64,000 nucleotides of DNA from Mesorhizobium sp. SCN 65-20 (GTDB taxonomy: Bacteria > Pseudomonadota > Alphaproteobacteria > Rhizobiales > Rhizobiaceae). The stretch lies in assembly GCA_001724355.1 (NCBI GenBank), contig MEEF01000005.1, forward strand, positions 1 through 64,000, read 5' to 3'. The notes beneath the pieces were generated by a model, which saw nothing but the letters and a program-made list of their open reading frames with translations, ran no database searches and had not been told where the DNA came from. Positions 1 through 13,237 of this stretch are shown here, in pieces. Positions within the stretch are counted from its first letter, which is position 1. Every line of letters starts with the position of its first letter. The position numbers and the translations under genes are program-made.

Positions 1-1515
1 CCCGATGCCGATCTCGTCGACCGCGTCGGACGCGCTCTCCCACCGCGCCGCACGGAACTCGAACCAGCGGGTGCGCTCCTCGCGCCCGTCCTCGTGCGTG
101 CCCGTGAAGCGGTAGCGATACCGTCCGCCCGACTGGAGCGGGGGCGTCTCGGCCTGCCATCCGCCCGCCACCGTCGCGCCTGCCTGCAACGTGACATTGG
201 CGGTGCTGCCGAGAGCCTCGATCCCGATGGCGAACTCCCCGGGGGCCGCTATGGACGTCGAGTGATCGATGGTCGTGGGCCCGCCATTGGAGAGCACCTG
301 CATGCCGCGGGATTCGACATTGCTGACCTGGATCGGCGCCGTATTGGTGACGGTCGCCGCACCATCGGTGGTGACGTGGATGCCGATATTGCCCGCCGTG
401 ATGCTGCCGCCCGTCTGCTTCACGATGACCGGCGCACTGAGTTGCGACTGGGCATCAATGCCCATATTCGTCGCGGTGATGACGGACTGGGAGTCCAGCA
501 GCACCGACGTGCCGTTTGCGGCGGAGCCGCCCAGGGCGGCAAGACCGTTCGAATTGGTCGTGGTGCCCTGGGCGTTCACGACGGTACCGGCGGCGGAGAT
601 GAGGGTGATGTTGCCCAGGCCGAGCCCCGCGTTCCAGGCGACAGCGCCAATACCGCCCTGCGTGGTGATCGTACCTGCGTTGAAATTGACCGTCGCGCTG
701 CCATTTCCCTGGGCCTGGGCAGTCAGCCCGTGGGAATCCATGTGGGTGCTATTGTTGACGATAGTGCCGCCATTCATGTTGAGCGTGGCGCTGCCGGGGC
801 CGTTGGTGCCAACGATGACCGCTGCGCTGGTTATCACGCCATTGGTGGTCAGCGTTCCGCTTTGCAAGTTGATCGTGGCGCTGCCGGTGTTGAGCGGCTC
901 GTTTAGCGTGATGCGTATCGCGCTTGCGGCAGTGCCGCCATTCGTCGTGATGTCGGCGGAGTTGGTGACGGTGGTATTGGCGGGCCCAGTGCCGAGGCCG
1001 AGACCAGGCACCCAGATGCCGGCCGCCTGGTCGCCCTGGGTGTTGATCGTCCCGGTATTGTCGATGATGACCGTTCCGCCGGTGGCTTCTGCATCGATGC
1101 CGCGCGCGTTGAAGCCGTTCGTGGAAATGGTAGCGCTGTTGTTGATCGTCGCGCCGTTGTCCGAACCAGCGAATACCCCGTAGGCGGAAACACCCTGCGT
1201 GGCGATAGTGCCGGCGGATGTCACAGCGACGCCGGCGGAATTCCCGGCATCTACACCGCGCACTCCGGGGTTCGCCATCACGTTGACGTCCGGCTGCAGG
1301 GTGATTGTGAACAGGCCAGCCACACCGGCCGGATTGTAGGCAATGCCACTGGCGTAGGGATTGCCCGCATTCGTGCAAGTCACGCTGCCGCCGACAGGTG
1401 CGCCGCAGGCCTGCGCCGAAGCGGGCTGCTGCATGATGAAGGGCGAGGGCGCCAGCACCAGGGCGGCGAGCGGCCACAGTTTCCGTCGATGCCCCAGGCC
1501 GCAAAGGTGAGACAC
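1..1515 (-). CDS. Autotransporter-like repeat protein, 5' part (runs off left edge)
   Basis: The coding frame is open for about 505 codons to the window edge. It begins with a signal-peptide-like stretch (basic HRRK, hydrophobic LWPLAALVLAP, then PASAQA). Next come glycine/asparagine/threonine-rich imperfect repeats (motifs such as GGTVIIDNTGTINTQG and NNSATISTNG), typical of beta-helical passenger domains of type V secreted proteins. The barrel domain would lie beyond the edge. No ATG lies at the right place, so I used GTG at 1515. No convincing Shine-Dalgarno sequence precedes it, and the true start is uncertain. The last 45 or so codons before the edge change abruptly to a charged, aromatic composition unlike the repeats. 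Surface adhesin or similar role is inferred from architecture only. Confidence 0.65.
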   Translation of the reverse strand, partial: MSHLCGLGHRRKLWPLAALVLAPSPFIMQQPASAQACGAPVGGSVTCTNAGNPYASGIAYNPAGVAGLFTITLQPDVNVMANPGVRGVDAGNSAGVAVTSAGTIATQGVSAYGVFAGSDNGATINNSATISTNGFNARGIDAEATGGTVIIDNTGTINTQGDQAAGIWVPGLGLGTGPANTTVTNSADITTNGGTAASAIRITLNEPLNTGSATINLQSGTLTTNGVITSAAVIVGTNGPGSATLNMNGGTIVNNSTHMDSHGLTAQAQGNGSATVNFNAGTITTQGGIGAVAWNAGLGLGNITLISAAGTVVNAQGTTTNSNGLAALGGSAANGTSVLLDSQSVITATNMGIDAQSQLSAPVIVKQTGGSITAGNIGIHVTTDGAATVTNTAPIQVSNVESRGMQVLSNGGPTTIDHSTSIAAPGEFAIGIEALGSTANVTLQAGATVAGGWQAETPPLQSGGRYRYRFTGTHEDGREERTRWFEFRAARWESASDAVDEIGIG

Positions 1516-1859
1516 CGAGCGGAGCCAGCGGATGCGATTAAGCCTGCGGTGGTCCGTTGCGGAATTTGCAGAAACGGGATGAAGAGACTTTGAGAAATAG
1601 CTGCGACCCACGACTTTTCTCCGTCGCCCCAAGGTCGCCCGCCGAGAATCATGCTCGCCGAAAGGGAGGGTCGCAAGCGCCGCTAGGTAGAACTTCAGTT
1701 ATTGCTAATTTAGTGTTGCGTCCGCGCCACAGGCGACAGTTCGCCCCATCGCGTTGAAGCGGTGCCATCGGCCATATAAGCTACTGAAATCACTGCGAAT
1801 GCGTCCCCGTTCGGGGGGCGGTTCGACGTCCGTTCGTCCAGGTGAAGGAGACATTCCAT
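1516..1859. other. Intergenic region without a gene
   Basis: 344 bases between the autotransporter-like gene and the XRE-type gene. The middle (about 1690-1720) is locally AT-rich and could hold promoters for both divergent genes. I see no clear -35/-10 pair, terminator hairpin or RNA gene. Confidence 0.4.
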
Positions 1860-2162
1860 ATGATGACAGGACCGCTGTGCAAGGCAGCCCGCGCGCTGGT
1901 GGAGATCGACAGGGCGAGACTCGCGGCAGCGTCGGAGGTGGATGCGGCGGTCATCGAGGCCTTCGAGCGCAAGATCTCGACGCCCTCCGACAAGGTCATC
2001 GAGACGTTGCAGGCGGCGCTCGAGAGCCTTGGGGCGACGTTCATTCCCGAGGAGGGCGCCGACGGTGCAGGCGTGCGGCTGAAGTTCAGCCGCTCGGTGA
2101 CCAGGCGGCTCTCGACGCTCGAAGGCGAGGGTGGGCCGGTCGCCAGCGACGACGTCCCTTAA
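1860..2162 (+). CDS. Small XRE-type helix-turn-helix protein
   Basis: 100 residues. The sequence from residue 5 (KAARALVEIDRARLAAAS then a turn and AAVIEAFERK) follows the pattern of the compact XRE/Cro-like domain common in rhizobia: ARALxGLSQEELAxASGVSxxTIxxFE, then LQAALESLGATFI and a GVRLKF strand. A DNA-binding transcriptional regulator is inferred. The ATG at 1860 is chosen because AAGGAG (1845-1850) sits nine bases upstream; an in-frame GTG at 1842 would put that site inside the gene. The recognition helix departs from the family consensus (DAAVIEAFE), so DNA specificity, or even DNA binding, is uncertain. It stands alone with no operon partner. Confidence 0.6.
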   Translation: MMTGPLCKAARALVEIDRARLAAASEVDAAVIEAFERKISTPSDKVIETLQAALESLGATFIPEEGADGAGVRLKFSRSVTRRLSTLEGEGGPVASDDVP

Positions 2163-2280
2163 GGGCGGTACGCGGCATCCGGGAGCCGACGGGCGGGGGC
2201 GTTCGTCGGCATCGAGCGAGCGGCGTGCAGGGTCGCCGATAGCTGTCGACGTTCCGGGAGGTTGAACCCGGAGGCCAGGA

Positions 2281-2724
2281 ATGCGACAAGGGGCCCGCAA
2301 CCCGGGGGCACCAGCCATCCAAACGCCGGACACGCAAGAACCGACATCCCGCGCGCGCAGTCGGGCGACCGCCCTGCTGATGCGCTCGATGCTGGCTGTG
2401 CTGGTCTGGGCGCTGCTTCTCCTGCCTGTCGGCCTCGCCCCCATCCAAGTTTATGACGGTCACGGCAAGTCGACCGTCCTCATCGACGGCGGGTCGCTGC
2501 TGGCGCTGTCCAACACCGACCGCAGCCAAAGCGCCCTGCGCAGCGCCGAATCGAAGGCGCCGTCCAAGGCTCCAGGCCACGACGGTTATGCCGCCATCGG
2601 CGGCGGTCCACGCCTGCCGGTGCCCTCTGCCGGCCGCCGGCTCCTCGCGAGGCCGGGCGATGCCGTTGCCGTCACCGCCGTCTTCTCCGCGTTTTCCGCG
2701 CGGGCCCCTCCCGCGCAAGTCTAG
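2281..2724 (+). CDS. Hypothetical membrane-anchored or exported protein
   Basis: 147 residues, function unknown. A hydrophobic segment at about residues 36-55 (LAVLVWALLLLPVGLAP) follows a basic N-terminal stretch, so the C-terminal 90 residues probably face the periplasm. The start is supported by GGAGG seven bases upstream of the ATG. The C-terminus ends RAPPAQV. Two other small predicted exported proteins in this window (15076-15426 and 18179-18511) also end in short proline-rich tails. An alternative start at the internal Met just before the hydrophobic segment would give a conventional signal peptide. Confidence 0.5.
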   Translation: MRQGARNPGAPAIQTPDTQEPTSRARSRATALLMRSMLAVLVWALLLLPVGLAPIQVYDGHGKSTVLIDGGSLLALSNTDRSQSALRSAESKAPSKAPGHDGYAAIGGGPRLPVPSAGRRLLARPGDAVAVTAVFSAFSARAPPAQV

Positions 2725-2824
2725 GCAAACTTTCCGATCGCCGTACCACCATCGCCTCGGCCTGCGCCGAGGGGGTGGGCATGGGTGCGGCGTAGCCAGA
2801 CTTCTTGCGCGACAAGGGAAAACG

Positions 2825-2953
2825 ATGAGCAAGAACCAGACGAACCCGGCCGATGCACGCGCCGCGGGCAACAAGGACGCCCTGATGGGCTGGATCGTGA
2901 TGCTGCTCCTGGTGGGAGTGGTGCTGACCGCCGCGTATCTCTACACCCACTGA
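2825..2953 (+). CDS. Small single-pass membrane protein (42 aa)
   Basis: A hydrophilic head of about 19 residues (MSKNQTNPADARAAGNKDAL) precedes one transmembrane helix (GWIVMLLLVGVVLTAAYLY). AAGGGA lies just upstream of the ATG. The hydrophobic profile and ribosome site argue that this short frame is real. Function is unknown. Confidence 0.5.
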   Translation: MSKNQTNPADARAAGNKDALMGWIVMLLLVGVVLTAAYLYTH

Positions 2954-2984
2954 CGATAGCCTTCCGGCCCCGAGCGGAATCTCT

Positions 2985-3557
2985 TCATTCGGGGCCGGCT
3001 TCGGGGGCGGAACCATCGCCGGCTGCGGGGGCGGAACTATCGCCTGCTGCGGGTTCTGGTACCTCCGCAGTCGGCAGCTTGCGGTCGAACTCGATGCCGT
3101 CGATGATCAACCGGCTGGGATCGGGAGCCCGGGCGACGCGGTCGACCATGTCGTCGCAACTGATGGCCGGCCAGCCGGCGTCGTGGCAATTGATCTCGGC
3201 GAACCAGTTGCCGAGCCCGTCTGTCAGGCTGAGATGGAAGGCGCCGTCGCGCGTGCGGCGGGCGAGCGAGCCGTTGGCCGCGGTCCATGTCCAGGGGCCG
3301 CCGAAGGGCGGGCGATCCACCAGGATGAAGGGATAGGTTCGCGGCGCCATGCCTTCGTGCTCGGCAGCGGTGCGATAGCGCATCATCGCCGTCACGTAGT
3401 TGGCCGCGATGCCCGGCCATTGCGCGTAGAGTGCTGCCATTCCGTGCTGTTGGGGGTCGCGCAGCAGGTCTTTTCCGCGCTTTTCCGCGCCTCCGGCCGC
3501 CGGCGATGCGGCGAGGATGGCAAGGGCAGTTGCGACCGTCATGGCAAGCCGTTCCAT
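2985..3557 (-). CDS. Hypothetical secreted protein
   Basis: 190 residues from the ATG at 3557. An N-terminal signal peptide is visible (MERLAMTVATALAILAASPAAGG). The mature part contains two cysteines in the CHDAGWPAISCDD region that could form a disulfide, and ends in an Ala/Pro/Gly/Ser-rich low-complexity tail (AAGDSSAPAAGDGSAP). No family recognised. An upstream in-frame Met exists, but starting there would bury the signal peptide, so 3557 is preferred. Confidence 0.55.
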   Translation of the reverse strand: MERLAMTVATALAILAASPAAGGAEKRGKDLLRDPQQHGMAALYAQWPGIAANYVTAMMRYRTAAEHEGMAPRTYPFILVDRPPFGGPWTWTAANGSLARRTRDGAFHLSLTDGLGNWFAEINCHDAGWPAISCDDMVDRVARAPDPSRLIIDGIEFDRKLPTAEVPEPAAGDSSAPAAGDGSAPEAGPE

Positions 3558-3747
3558 CGTCCGCGACCGACCCCGCCGGTGATTCTCGATGAATGCCGGC
3601 TGCAATAGTGTGACATTCGAAGGCATGCGTAAATCCGGACGCACACCTGCGATCGGCCAATTCAGCGACCAGTATTGAGGGGGAGGTTGCGGGCTGGAGG
3701 GAAGCCGGAGGCCGGCGGCGCTCAAGGGCTGCCGCCGGCCGCCCGGA

Positions 3748-3975
3748 TCAGGCCGCGTTCCTAGCGCGGAAGCGCGGGATGCTTGCAAGCAGCAGCTCTT
3801 CGTCGCGCACGCCTGACCGGTAGAGGGAGATCAGGGTTCTGGCTATCTCGCTAGCCCAGATGGAGCTCGGGTCTTCTCCACGATCCAGGCAAATCTGGTC
3901 GAACACACGTTGGATGAGATCGAGGTCGGCGGGATAAATCGGGGAGTTAGGCCGCGTGAAAAGTACGTGCTCCAT
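3748..3975 (-). CDS. Small conserved-looking rhizobial protein (75 aa)
   Basis: 75 residues from ATG 3975, with GGGAGA eight bases upstream. The pattern ADLDLIQRVFDQICLDRG ... EIARTLISLYRSGVRDEEELLA resembles a family of short cytosolic rhizobial proteins of unknown function (hydrophobic/acidic helix, then AxxLIxLYRxGxxDExxL). I name no function. The 33-codon frame immediately upstream (4070-4171) shows a similar ADDFTMLTRIL motif. Confidence 0.6.
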   Translation of the reverse strand: MEHVLFTRPNSPIYPADLDLIQRVFDQICLDRGEDPSSIWASEIARTLISLYRSGVRDEELLLASIPRFRARNAA

Positions 3976-4069
3976 AGTCTTCTCCCAAAGAGTTACTTGG
4001 TTACTCGCCTTGTGCCTGCACGTCTCGACAGAAAGCGTCACCCCCGCGCGCTCGATGCGCGGCGGCGCG

Positions 4070-4171
4070 TCAAATCGACCAGCCGATTTTCTTCGATGAA
4101 TGGCTGAGGATCCGGGTCAGCATGGTGAAGTCGTCCGCGTTCGGGACAACGCTTCCCATAGTCGATTGCAT
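4070..4171 (-). CDS. Possible 33-aa ORF, remnant or small relative of the adjacent gene
   Basis: A short frame on the minus strand starts at ATG 4171, preceded by GGGAGG at a good distance, and stops at 4070. Residues 11-22 (NADDFTMLTRIL) resemble residues 16-27 of the neighbouring 75-aa protein (PADLDLIQRVFD). It could be a truncated paralogue. There is no further support. Confidence 0.25.
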   Translation of the reverse strand: MQSTMGSVVPNADDFTMLTRILSHSSKKIGWSI

Positions 4172-4317
4172 CGACCTTGCCTCCCTAACGCGACGGTTGC
4201 ATGTTGCCGCTTTTCTATCTCCGGACGAAGCTTGCTCTACAACCGTGGTGATGTCGAGTCACCTTGGGTTGTATTGAATTGTTTGAAATCCCCGGATATG
4301 GCGGAATTCCGGGCGCG

Positions 4318-4394
4318 AAAGGCCTGCCGCAGGGGCGCGCGGCAGGCCCTGCGGAGCGTGGCTGAAAGGAATAAGACCACGCTCGGCTGCGCCT
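4318..4394 (-). ncRNA. Candidate stress-induced small RNA with two hairpins
   Basis: Reading leftward from an EcfG-like promoter (4401-4426), the predicted transcript folds into two perfect hairpins. The first is GAGCGTGG/CCACGCTC (4377-4384 with 4354-4361) around a pyrimidine-rich loop containing TTCCTTT, which could pair with Shine-Dalgarno-like AAAGGAA. The second is GCGGCAGGCC/GGCCTGCCGC (4339-4348 with 4321-4330), followed by TTTCG, as in a weak intrinsic terminator. No ORF with a ribosome site is present. This is inference from sequence architecture; the U-tract is short and the promoter has one mismatch. Confidence 0.35.
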
Positions 4395-4400
4395 GATCTG

Positions 4401-4426
4401 AACTCTGGAGATATCCCCCTGGTTCC
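4401..4426 (-). promoter_or_regulatory. EcfG-type promoter candidate for the small RNA
   Basis: On the minus strand GGAAC (4422-4426) is followed after 17 bases by AGTT (4401-4404), close to the consensus GGAAC-N16/17-CGTT. The -35 element lies in a small inverted repeat CCCTGG-TTCC-CCAGGG (4417-4432), very similar to the hairpin that contains the -35 element of the DUF1328 gene promoter at 28384-28409. Confidence 0.4.
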
Positions 4427-4756
4427 CCAGGGAGCGGCATTCGAGCCGCTGCGGCAGATCACGAATTGTGAATCCGGGATCGCATCGGTTTGGAACCAGG
4501 CGGGGGGAATCACGGCTTCCTTCATGAATTGTTCACCATCAAGGCTGCACCATCCCGATGCGCAGTGTATCGAGTGCGCGTCTTCGGCAACGCCCGGCGG
4601 GCAGCACAACCCTTCAGCCCGCCGGTGCGTTGCGAGACCCCTCGGCGCCCTTTTCATTCGATCCTGCATGACTTAGCGTTATCTGCTTGCGCGCCCGTGC
4701 GGCGGCGAGCGCGATCGACTGGATGTTCGAGCAGAAAGGCATGTCGCTTGGCTGAA

Positions 4757-5113
4757 ATGACGATCATCGTCGAGTTCGAGACGCTCGACGGCGCGGAGGC
4801 GCAATTCCTCGACCTGATCTCCGAGCATGCGCGCGCGACGCTGCAGGAAGAGCCTGGCTGCCTGCGGTTCGAGGTGATCAAGCCGGTCGAACGCGACGGA
4901 ACGCCCATTCCCAATTTGGTGATGGTGAACGAACTCTATGCCGACGAGGCGGCGGTGGCGGCGCACGAGCGCAACCCGCGCATGCCCGACGTACAGGCAG
5001 CGATGTCGCCCCTGCTCAAGTCGCGGCGCCTGACGCTCGCCGCTTCGCTTGCGCTCAAGGTGCCGAACGGGGGCATGCGCCCCGAGGAACTCAACGCCAC
5101 CAACGACGACTGA
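4757..5113 (+). CDS. Antibiotic biosynthesis monooxygenase (ABM) domain protein
   Basis: 118 residues. The N-terminal 95 residues match the ABM fold pattern: MTIIVEFETLDGAEAQFLDL, then HARATLQEEPGCLRFEV and a VMVNELYADEAAVAAHE block. ABM proteins are small dimeric ferredoxin-like enzymes, often quinol or haem-related monooxygenases, but many have unknown substrates. The start is ATG 4757; an in-frame TTG at 4748 is closer in spacing to an upstream AAAGG and is an alternative. It is a single gene between unrelated neighbours. The substrate cannot be told from the sequence. Confidence 0.75.
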   Translation: MTIIVEFETLDGAEAQFLDLISEHARATLQEEPGCLRFEVIKPVERDGTPIPNLVMVNELYADEAAVAAHERNPRMPDVQAAMSPLLKSRRLTLAASLALKVPNGGMRPEELNATNDD

Positions 5114-5227
5114 CCGGCAGGCCGAAAGCGTCCGTTAAGGTTAGCCGATCGTTAATGCTTATCCGGCAATGTTCGCCGCGGCGGACTGCGGAGGGGCGGC
5201 TCGCCCTTGCGCGCAGGGCTGGACGGG

Positions 5228-8170
<2,943 letters not shown>

Positions 8171-8346
8171 GCCGGTCAGTCGAAGACTGTGGAAATGTGA
8201 CGTTTTGGCGTGGGTATAGGCCACTGCCCGGACGGTAGACGGCTTGCATTCGTTGCCTGTGTGTAGTTTGCCTCGCGCCGGCAAACGAGCGGCCTCGCGG
8301 TCGCTTAACCGTCATGCACAGCGTCCGTAACAGGGGTGACACGAAA

Positions 8347-8364
8347 CTGTCATCTAACTGTAAT
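8347..8364 (+). promoter_or_regulatory. Pho box upstream of pstS
   Basis: CTGTCAT (8347-8353), four bases, then CTGTAAT (8358-8364) matches the PhoB-binding direct repeat CTGTCAT-N4-CTGTCAT with one mismatch. It lies 72 bases before the pstS start. PhoB under phosphate limitation should activate from here; the phoB gene is at the end of the same gene cluster. Confidence 0.85.
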
Positions 8365-8436
8365 AGAGCGGGGCTATTGGCTCACCGGGCGCCGAGGAAA
8401 GGCGTCGAACGAGATACTCCCACAGGAGCAGGCCCC

Positions 8437-9474
8437 ATGAAAAAAGCTCTTCTCACCGCGTCGGCCGCTGCCGTCGCGTTTGCCGCCTCGGTAGGCTATG
8501 CAGCCGCGCGCGACCAGGTCCAGGTTGCCGGTTCGTCGACCGTTCTGCCCTACGCCAAGATCGTTGCCGAGCAGTTCGGTGAAACCTTCACCAACTTCAA
8601 GACCCCGGTGGTCGAGTCCGGTGGTTCGGGCGCCGGCATCAAGGAATTCTGCAAGGGCGTCGGCGAGAACACCATCGACATCGCCAACTCCTCGCGTCCG
8701 ATGAAGAAGGACGAGATCCAGTCCTGCGTCGACGCCGGCGTCAAGGACATCCAGGAAGTGAAGATCGGCTATGACGGCATCGTCTTCGCAACCGACGTGA
8801 ACGGTCCGGACTGGGCCCTCACCTCCGAAGACGTCTACAAGGCGCTGGCCGCCAAGATCGTCGTCGACGGCAAGCTGGTCGACAATCCGAACACCAAGTG
8901 GAGCCAGGTCAACCCGAACCTGCCCGACTGGGACATCGCCGCCTACATCTCGGGCGAAAAGCACGGCACCCGCGAAGTCTTCGAAGAGAAGCTCCTGATC
9001 GCCGGCTGCAAGGCGCTCGGCGGCGTCGACGCGGCCAAGGCCGCAGGCCTCGATGACAAGGCTGCCGACGCTTCGTGCAAGGCAGTGCGCAAGGACGGCA
9101 AGGCTGTCGACATCGACGGCGACTACTCCGAGACGCTGGCCCGCATCGACTCGAACAAGACCGGCGTCGGCGTGTTCGGCCTCGCCTTCTACGAGAACAA
9201 CGCCGACAAGCTGAAGGTCGCGACCGTGGGCGGCGTGACGCCGTCGGTCGAGACCATCGCCAAGGGCGAGTATCCGGTGTCGCGTCCGCTCTACTTCTAC
9301 GTCAAGAAGGCGCATCTCGGCGTCATCCCCGGCCTGAAGGAATATGTCGAGTTCTTCCTGGACGACCAGATGGTCGGCCCGGAGAGCCCGCTCGCCGACT
9401 ACGGCCTGGTCGCTGCTCCGGACGCAGAGCGCGCTGCCCAGCGCGAGGCCTTCTCGGCCGGCAAGACCATGTAA
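8437..9474 (+). CDS. pstS: Phosphate ABC transporter periplasmic binding protein PstS
   Basis: 345 residues. A signal peptide occupies about residues 1-24 (MKKALLTASAAAVAFAASVGYAAA). The mature protein opens with VQVAGSSTVLPYA and contains GSGAGIKEF and DIANSSRPM, the phosphate-contacting segments of PstS. It captures inorganic phosphate in the periplasm and hands it to PstC-PstA. CAGGAG (8422-8427) fixes the start. It is the first gene of pstSCAB-phoU-phoB and is preceded by a Pho box. The protein has the larger NSSRP-type form common in alphaproteobacteria. Confident assignment. Confidence 0.95.
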   Translation: MKKALLTASAAAVAFAASVGYAAARDQVQVAGSSTVLPYAKIVAEQFGETFTNFKTPVVESGGSGAGIKEFCKGVGENTIDIANSSRPMKKDEIQSCVDAGVKDIQEVKIGYDGIVFATDVNGPDWALTSEDVYKALAAKIVVDGKLVDNPNTKWSQVNPNLPDWDIAAYISGEKHGTREVFEEKLLIAGCKALGGVDAAKAAGLDDKAADASCKAVRKDGKAVDIDGDYSETLARIDSNKTGVGVFGLAFYENNADKLKVATVGGVTPSVETIAKGEYPVSRPLYFYVKKAHLGVIPGLKEYVEFFLDDQMVGPESPLADYGLVAAPDAERAAQREAFSAGKTM

Positions 9475-9484
9475 TTTCGAAACC

Positions 9485-9518
9485 CCACGGGGCGGCGGAA
9501 AAATCCGTCGCCCCGTGG
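9485..9518 (+). other. Strong hairpin between pstS and pstC
   Basis: A 15-base stem (9485-9499 with 9504-9518, one G-T wobble) with an AAAA loop lies directly after the pstS stop. There is no T-run, so it is more likely a processing or mRNA-stabilising hairpin that keeps pstS expression above the rest of the operon, as is usual for binding-protein genes, than a full terminator. Inferred from position. Confidence 0.6.
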
Positions 9519-9575
9519 AATATTCCGCCGGCTGTCCCGTTCGGCACAAAGAACTGAATTCACCGAGGCTGGCCC

Positions 9576-11038
<1,463 letters not shown>

Positions 11039-11042
<4 letters not shown>

Positions 11043-12355
11043 CCGATATTTCGCTCGATACACTCGCCCAGCAGCCGGCACGTCCGCGCCGCGACATCGG
11101 CCTCAAGAAGCGCTATGCCGCCGAACGCCGCTTCCGCCTCTACGGCGTGCTGGCGATCGCCATCGGCCTGGTGTTCCTGGCCATAATGCTGACCTCCATC
11201 ATCTCCAAGGGCTATACGGCCTTCTGGCAGACGACGGTGACGGTGCCGATCACCTTCGACGAGAAGGTGATCGATCCCAGCAACAAGCGGGCGACCGACC
11301 CGAACGTGCTGATCACGGCGAACTATCCGAAGCTCGCCGAGAACGCTCTGATCGAGAAGCTCGGCATCGACCCCAAGGACCGCGCGACGGTGCGCAAGCT
11401 CAAGGGCTTCCTGTCGGAGGGCTCGCGCGTGCAGTTGCGTGCGATCGTCCTGGCGGACCCCTCTGTGATCGGAACCACGCGCGACGTGGACATTCTCGCG
11501 GCCGCAAACATCGATTCCGCCTACAAGGGCCAGATCGACCTCAGCGTGCCGGAGAGCCGCCGCAAGGTTTCTGACCAGCAGGTCGAGTGGATGAACAAGC
11601 TCAAGGCCGAAGGGGCCATGGTCGAGCACTTCAATACCGGCCTGTTCACCTTCGGCGCCTCCAGCCGTCCCGAAACCTCGGGCGTGGGCGTCGCTATCAT
11701 CGGCTCGTTCTACATGATGGCGATCGTGCTGATGCTGGCGCTGCCGATCGGCGTTGCCGCCTCGATCTACCTCGAGGAGTTCGCCAAGAAGAGCCGCTTC
11801 ACCGACCTGATCGAGGTGAACATCAACAACCTGGCCGCCGTGCCCTCGATCGTGTTCGGCCTGCTCGGCCTCGCAGTGTTCATCAACTTCCTCGGCCTGC
11901 CGCGCTCGGCGTCCTTCGTGGGCGGTCTGGTACTGACGCTGATGACGCTGCCCACCATCATCATCGCGACGCGCGCTGCCCTTGCCGCCGTGCCGCCGTC
12001 GATCCGCTCGGCAGCACTTGGCCTCGGCGCCTCGAAGATGCAGATGGTGTTCCAGCACATCCTGCCGCTGGCCGCGCCCGGCATCCTGACCGGCACGATC
12101 ATCGGGCTCGCGCGTGCGCTCGGCGAAACCGCGCCGCTGCTGCTCATCGGCATGGTCGCCTTCGTGGCCGACTATCCCAAGACCCCCTTCGACCCGGCCA
12201 CGGCGCTGCCGGTACAGATCTACATGTGGGCGAACGAGGCCGAGCGCGCCTTCGTCGAACGCATGTCCGGCGCCATCATCATCCTACTGATCTTCCTCAT
12301 GGCCATGAACATCGTCGCCATCGTTCTCAGGCGGCGTTTCGAGCGGCGCTGGTAG
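11039..12355 (+). CDS. pstA: Phosphate ABC transporter permease PstA (long form)
   Basis: 438 residues starting in a four-base overlap with pstC. An N-terminal membrane segment at about residues 36-58 ([21 protein letters not shown]) is followed by a periplasmic insert of about 150 residues. The permease domain then spans about 215-430 with the EAA-type loop [20 protein letters not shown]. The insert matches the extended PstA seen in rhizobia. It is the second membrane subunit of the phosphate importer. Confidence 0.93.
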
Positions 12356-12378
12356 ACGTGGACAAGGAGCACCCAGCT

Positions 12379-13200
12379 ATGAACATCATGAGCGAGAAAA
12401 CCCTCGAGAACGCGGTAAACGCCGAGATGAACAGACCGAACGAAATCATCAAGATGCGCGGCGACAAGGTGACCGTGCACTACGGCGACAAGCAGGCGCT
12501 GTTCGGCGTCGACCTCGACGTCCGGCAGAACCAGGTGACCGCGCTGATCGGCCCGTCGGGTTGCGGCAAGTCGACCTTCCTGCGCTGCCTCAACCGCATG
12601 AACGACACCATCGACAGCGCCCGGGTGGGTGGCAAGATCACGCTCGACAACGAGGACATCTACGATCCCAAGATCGACGTCGTCGAGTTGCGCGCACGCG
12701 TCGGCATGGTGTTCCAGAAGCCGAACCCGTTCCCCAAGTCGATCTACGAGAACGTCGCCTACGGCCCGCGCATCCACGGTCTCGCCCGGAACAAGGCCCA
12801 GCTCGACGAGATCGTCGAGAAGAGCCTGCAGAAGGCGGCGCTGTGGAACGAGGCCAAGGACCGCCTGCACGAACCCGGCACCGGGCTCTCGGGCGGCCAG
12901 CAGCAGCGCCTGTGCATCGCCCGCGCGATCGCGGTTTCGCCCGAGGTGATCCTGATGGACGAGCCCTGCTCGGCGCTCGACCCGATCGCCACTGCCAAGG
13001 TCGAGGAACTGATCGACGAACTGCGCGAGAATTACACCATCGTCATCGTCACGCACTCGATGCAGCAGGCAGCGCGCGTCTCGCAGCGCACGGCGATGTT
13101 CCATCTCGGCTATCTCGTCGAGGAGGGGCCGACGGACAAGATGTTCACCAACCCCGACGACAAGCGGACGCAGGACTACATCACCGGCCGCTTCGGCTGA
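12379..13200 (+). CDS. pstB: Phosphate ABC transporter ATP-binding protein PstB
   Basis: 273 residues. Walker [10 protein letters not shown] at 58-66, Q-loop FQKPNPFP, signature [14 protein letters not shown], Walker B VILMDEP and the H-loop in VTHSMQQ are all intact. The [11 protein letters not shown] motif is characteristic of PstB. It powers phosphate import and, with PhoU, takes part in signalling to the Pho regulon. AAGGAG (12364-12369) ten bases upstream supports the ATG at 12379. Confidence 0.96.
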   Translation: MNIMSEKTLENAVNAEMNRPNEIIKMRGDKVTVHYGDKQALFGVDLDVRQNQVTALIGPSGCGKSTFLRCLNRMNDTIDSARVGGKITLDNEDIYDPKIDVVELRARVGMVFQKPNPFPKSIYENVAYGPRIHGLARNKAQLDEIVEKSLQKAALWNEAKDRLHEPGTGLSGGQQQRLCIARAIAVSPEVILMDEPCSALDPIATAKVEELIDELRENYTIVIVTHSMQQAARVSQRTAMFHLGYLVEEGPTDKMFTNPDDKRTQDYITGRFG

Positions 13201-13237
13201 GTGAAGCCACGATCACGCAGCATACGAGGAAACGATC

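Larger units (their letters stand above)
4172..4756. other. 585-base region without a convincing protein gene
   Basis: Open frames here lack family resemblance or ribosome sites. The region holds a candidate EcfG-type promoter and a two-hairpin transcript on the minus strand (4318-4394, entered separately). The rest (about 4430-4740) shows nothing recognisable. Confidence 0.4.

Noticed and set aside
269-1183. A 304-codon plus-strand frame opposite the autotransporter-like gene
   Set aside because: Its translation is a low-complexity Val/Pro/Met shadow of the Gly/Asn/Thr repeat codons on the other strand, with no ribosome site or domain.
4259-4669. A 136-codon minus-strand frame over the candidate small RNA region
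   Set aside because: No family resemblance, no ribosome site at its start, and it runs through the two perfect hairpins, which explain the region better.
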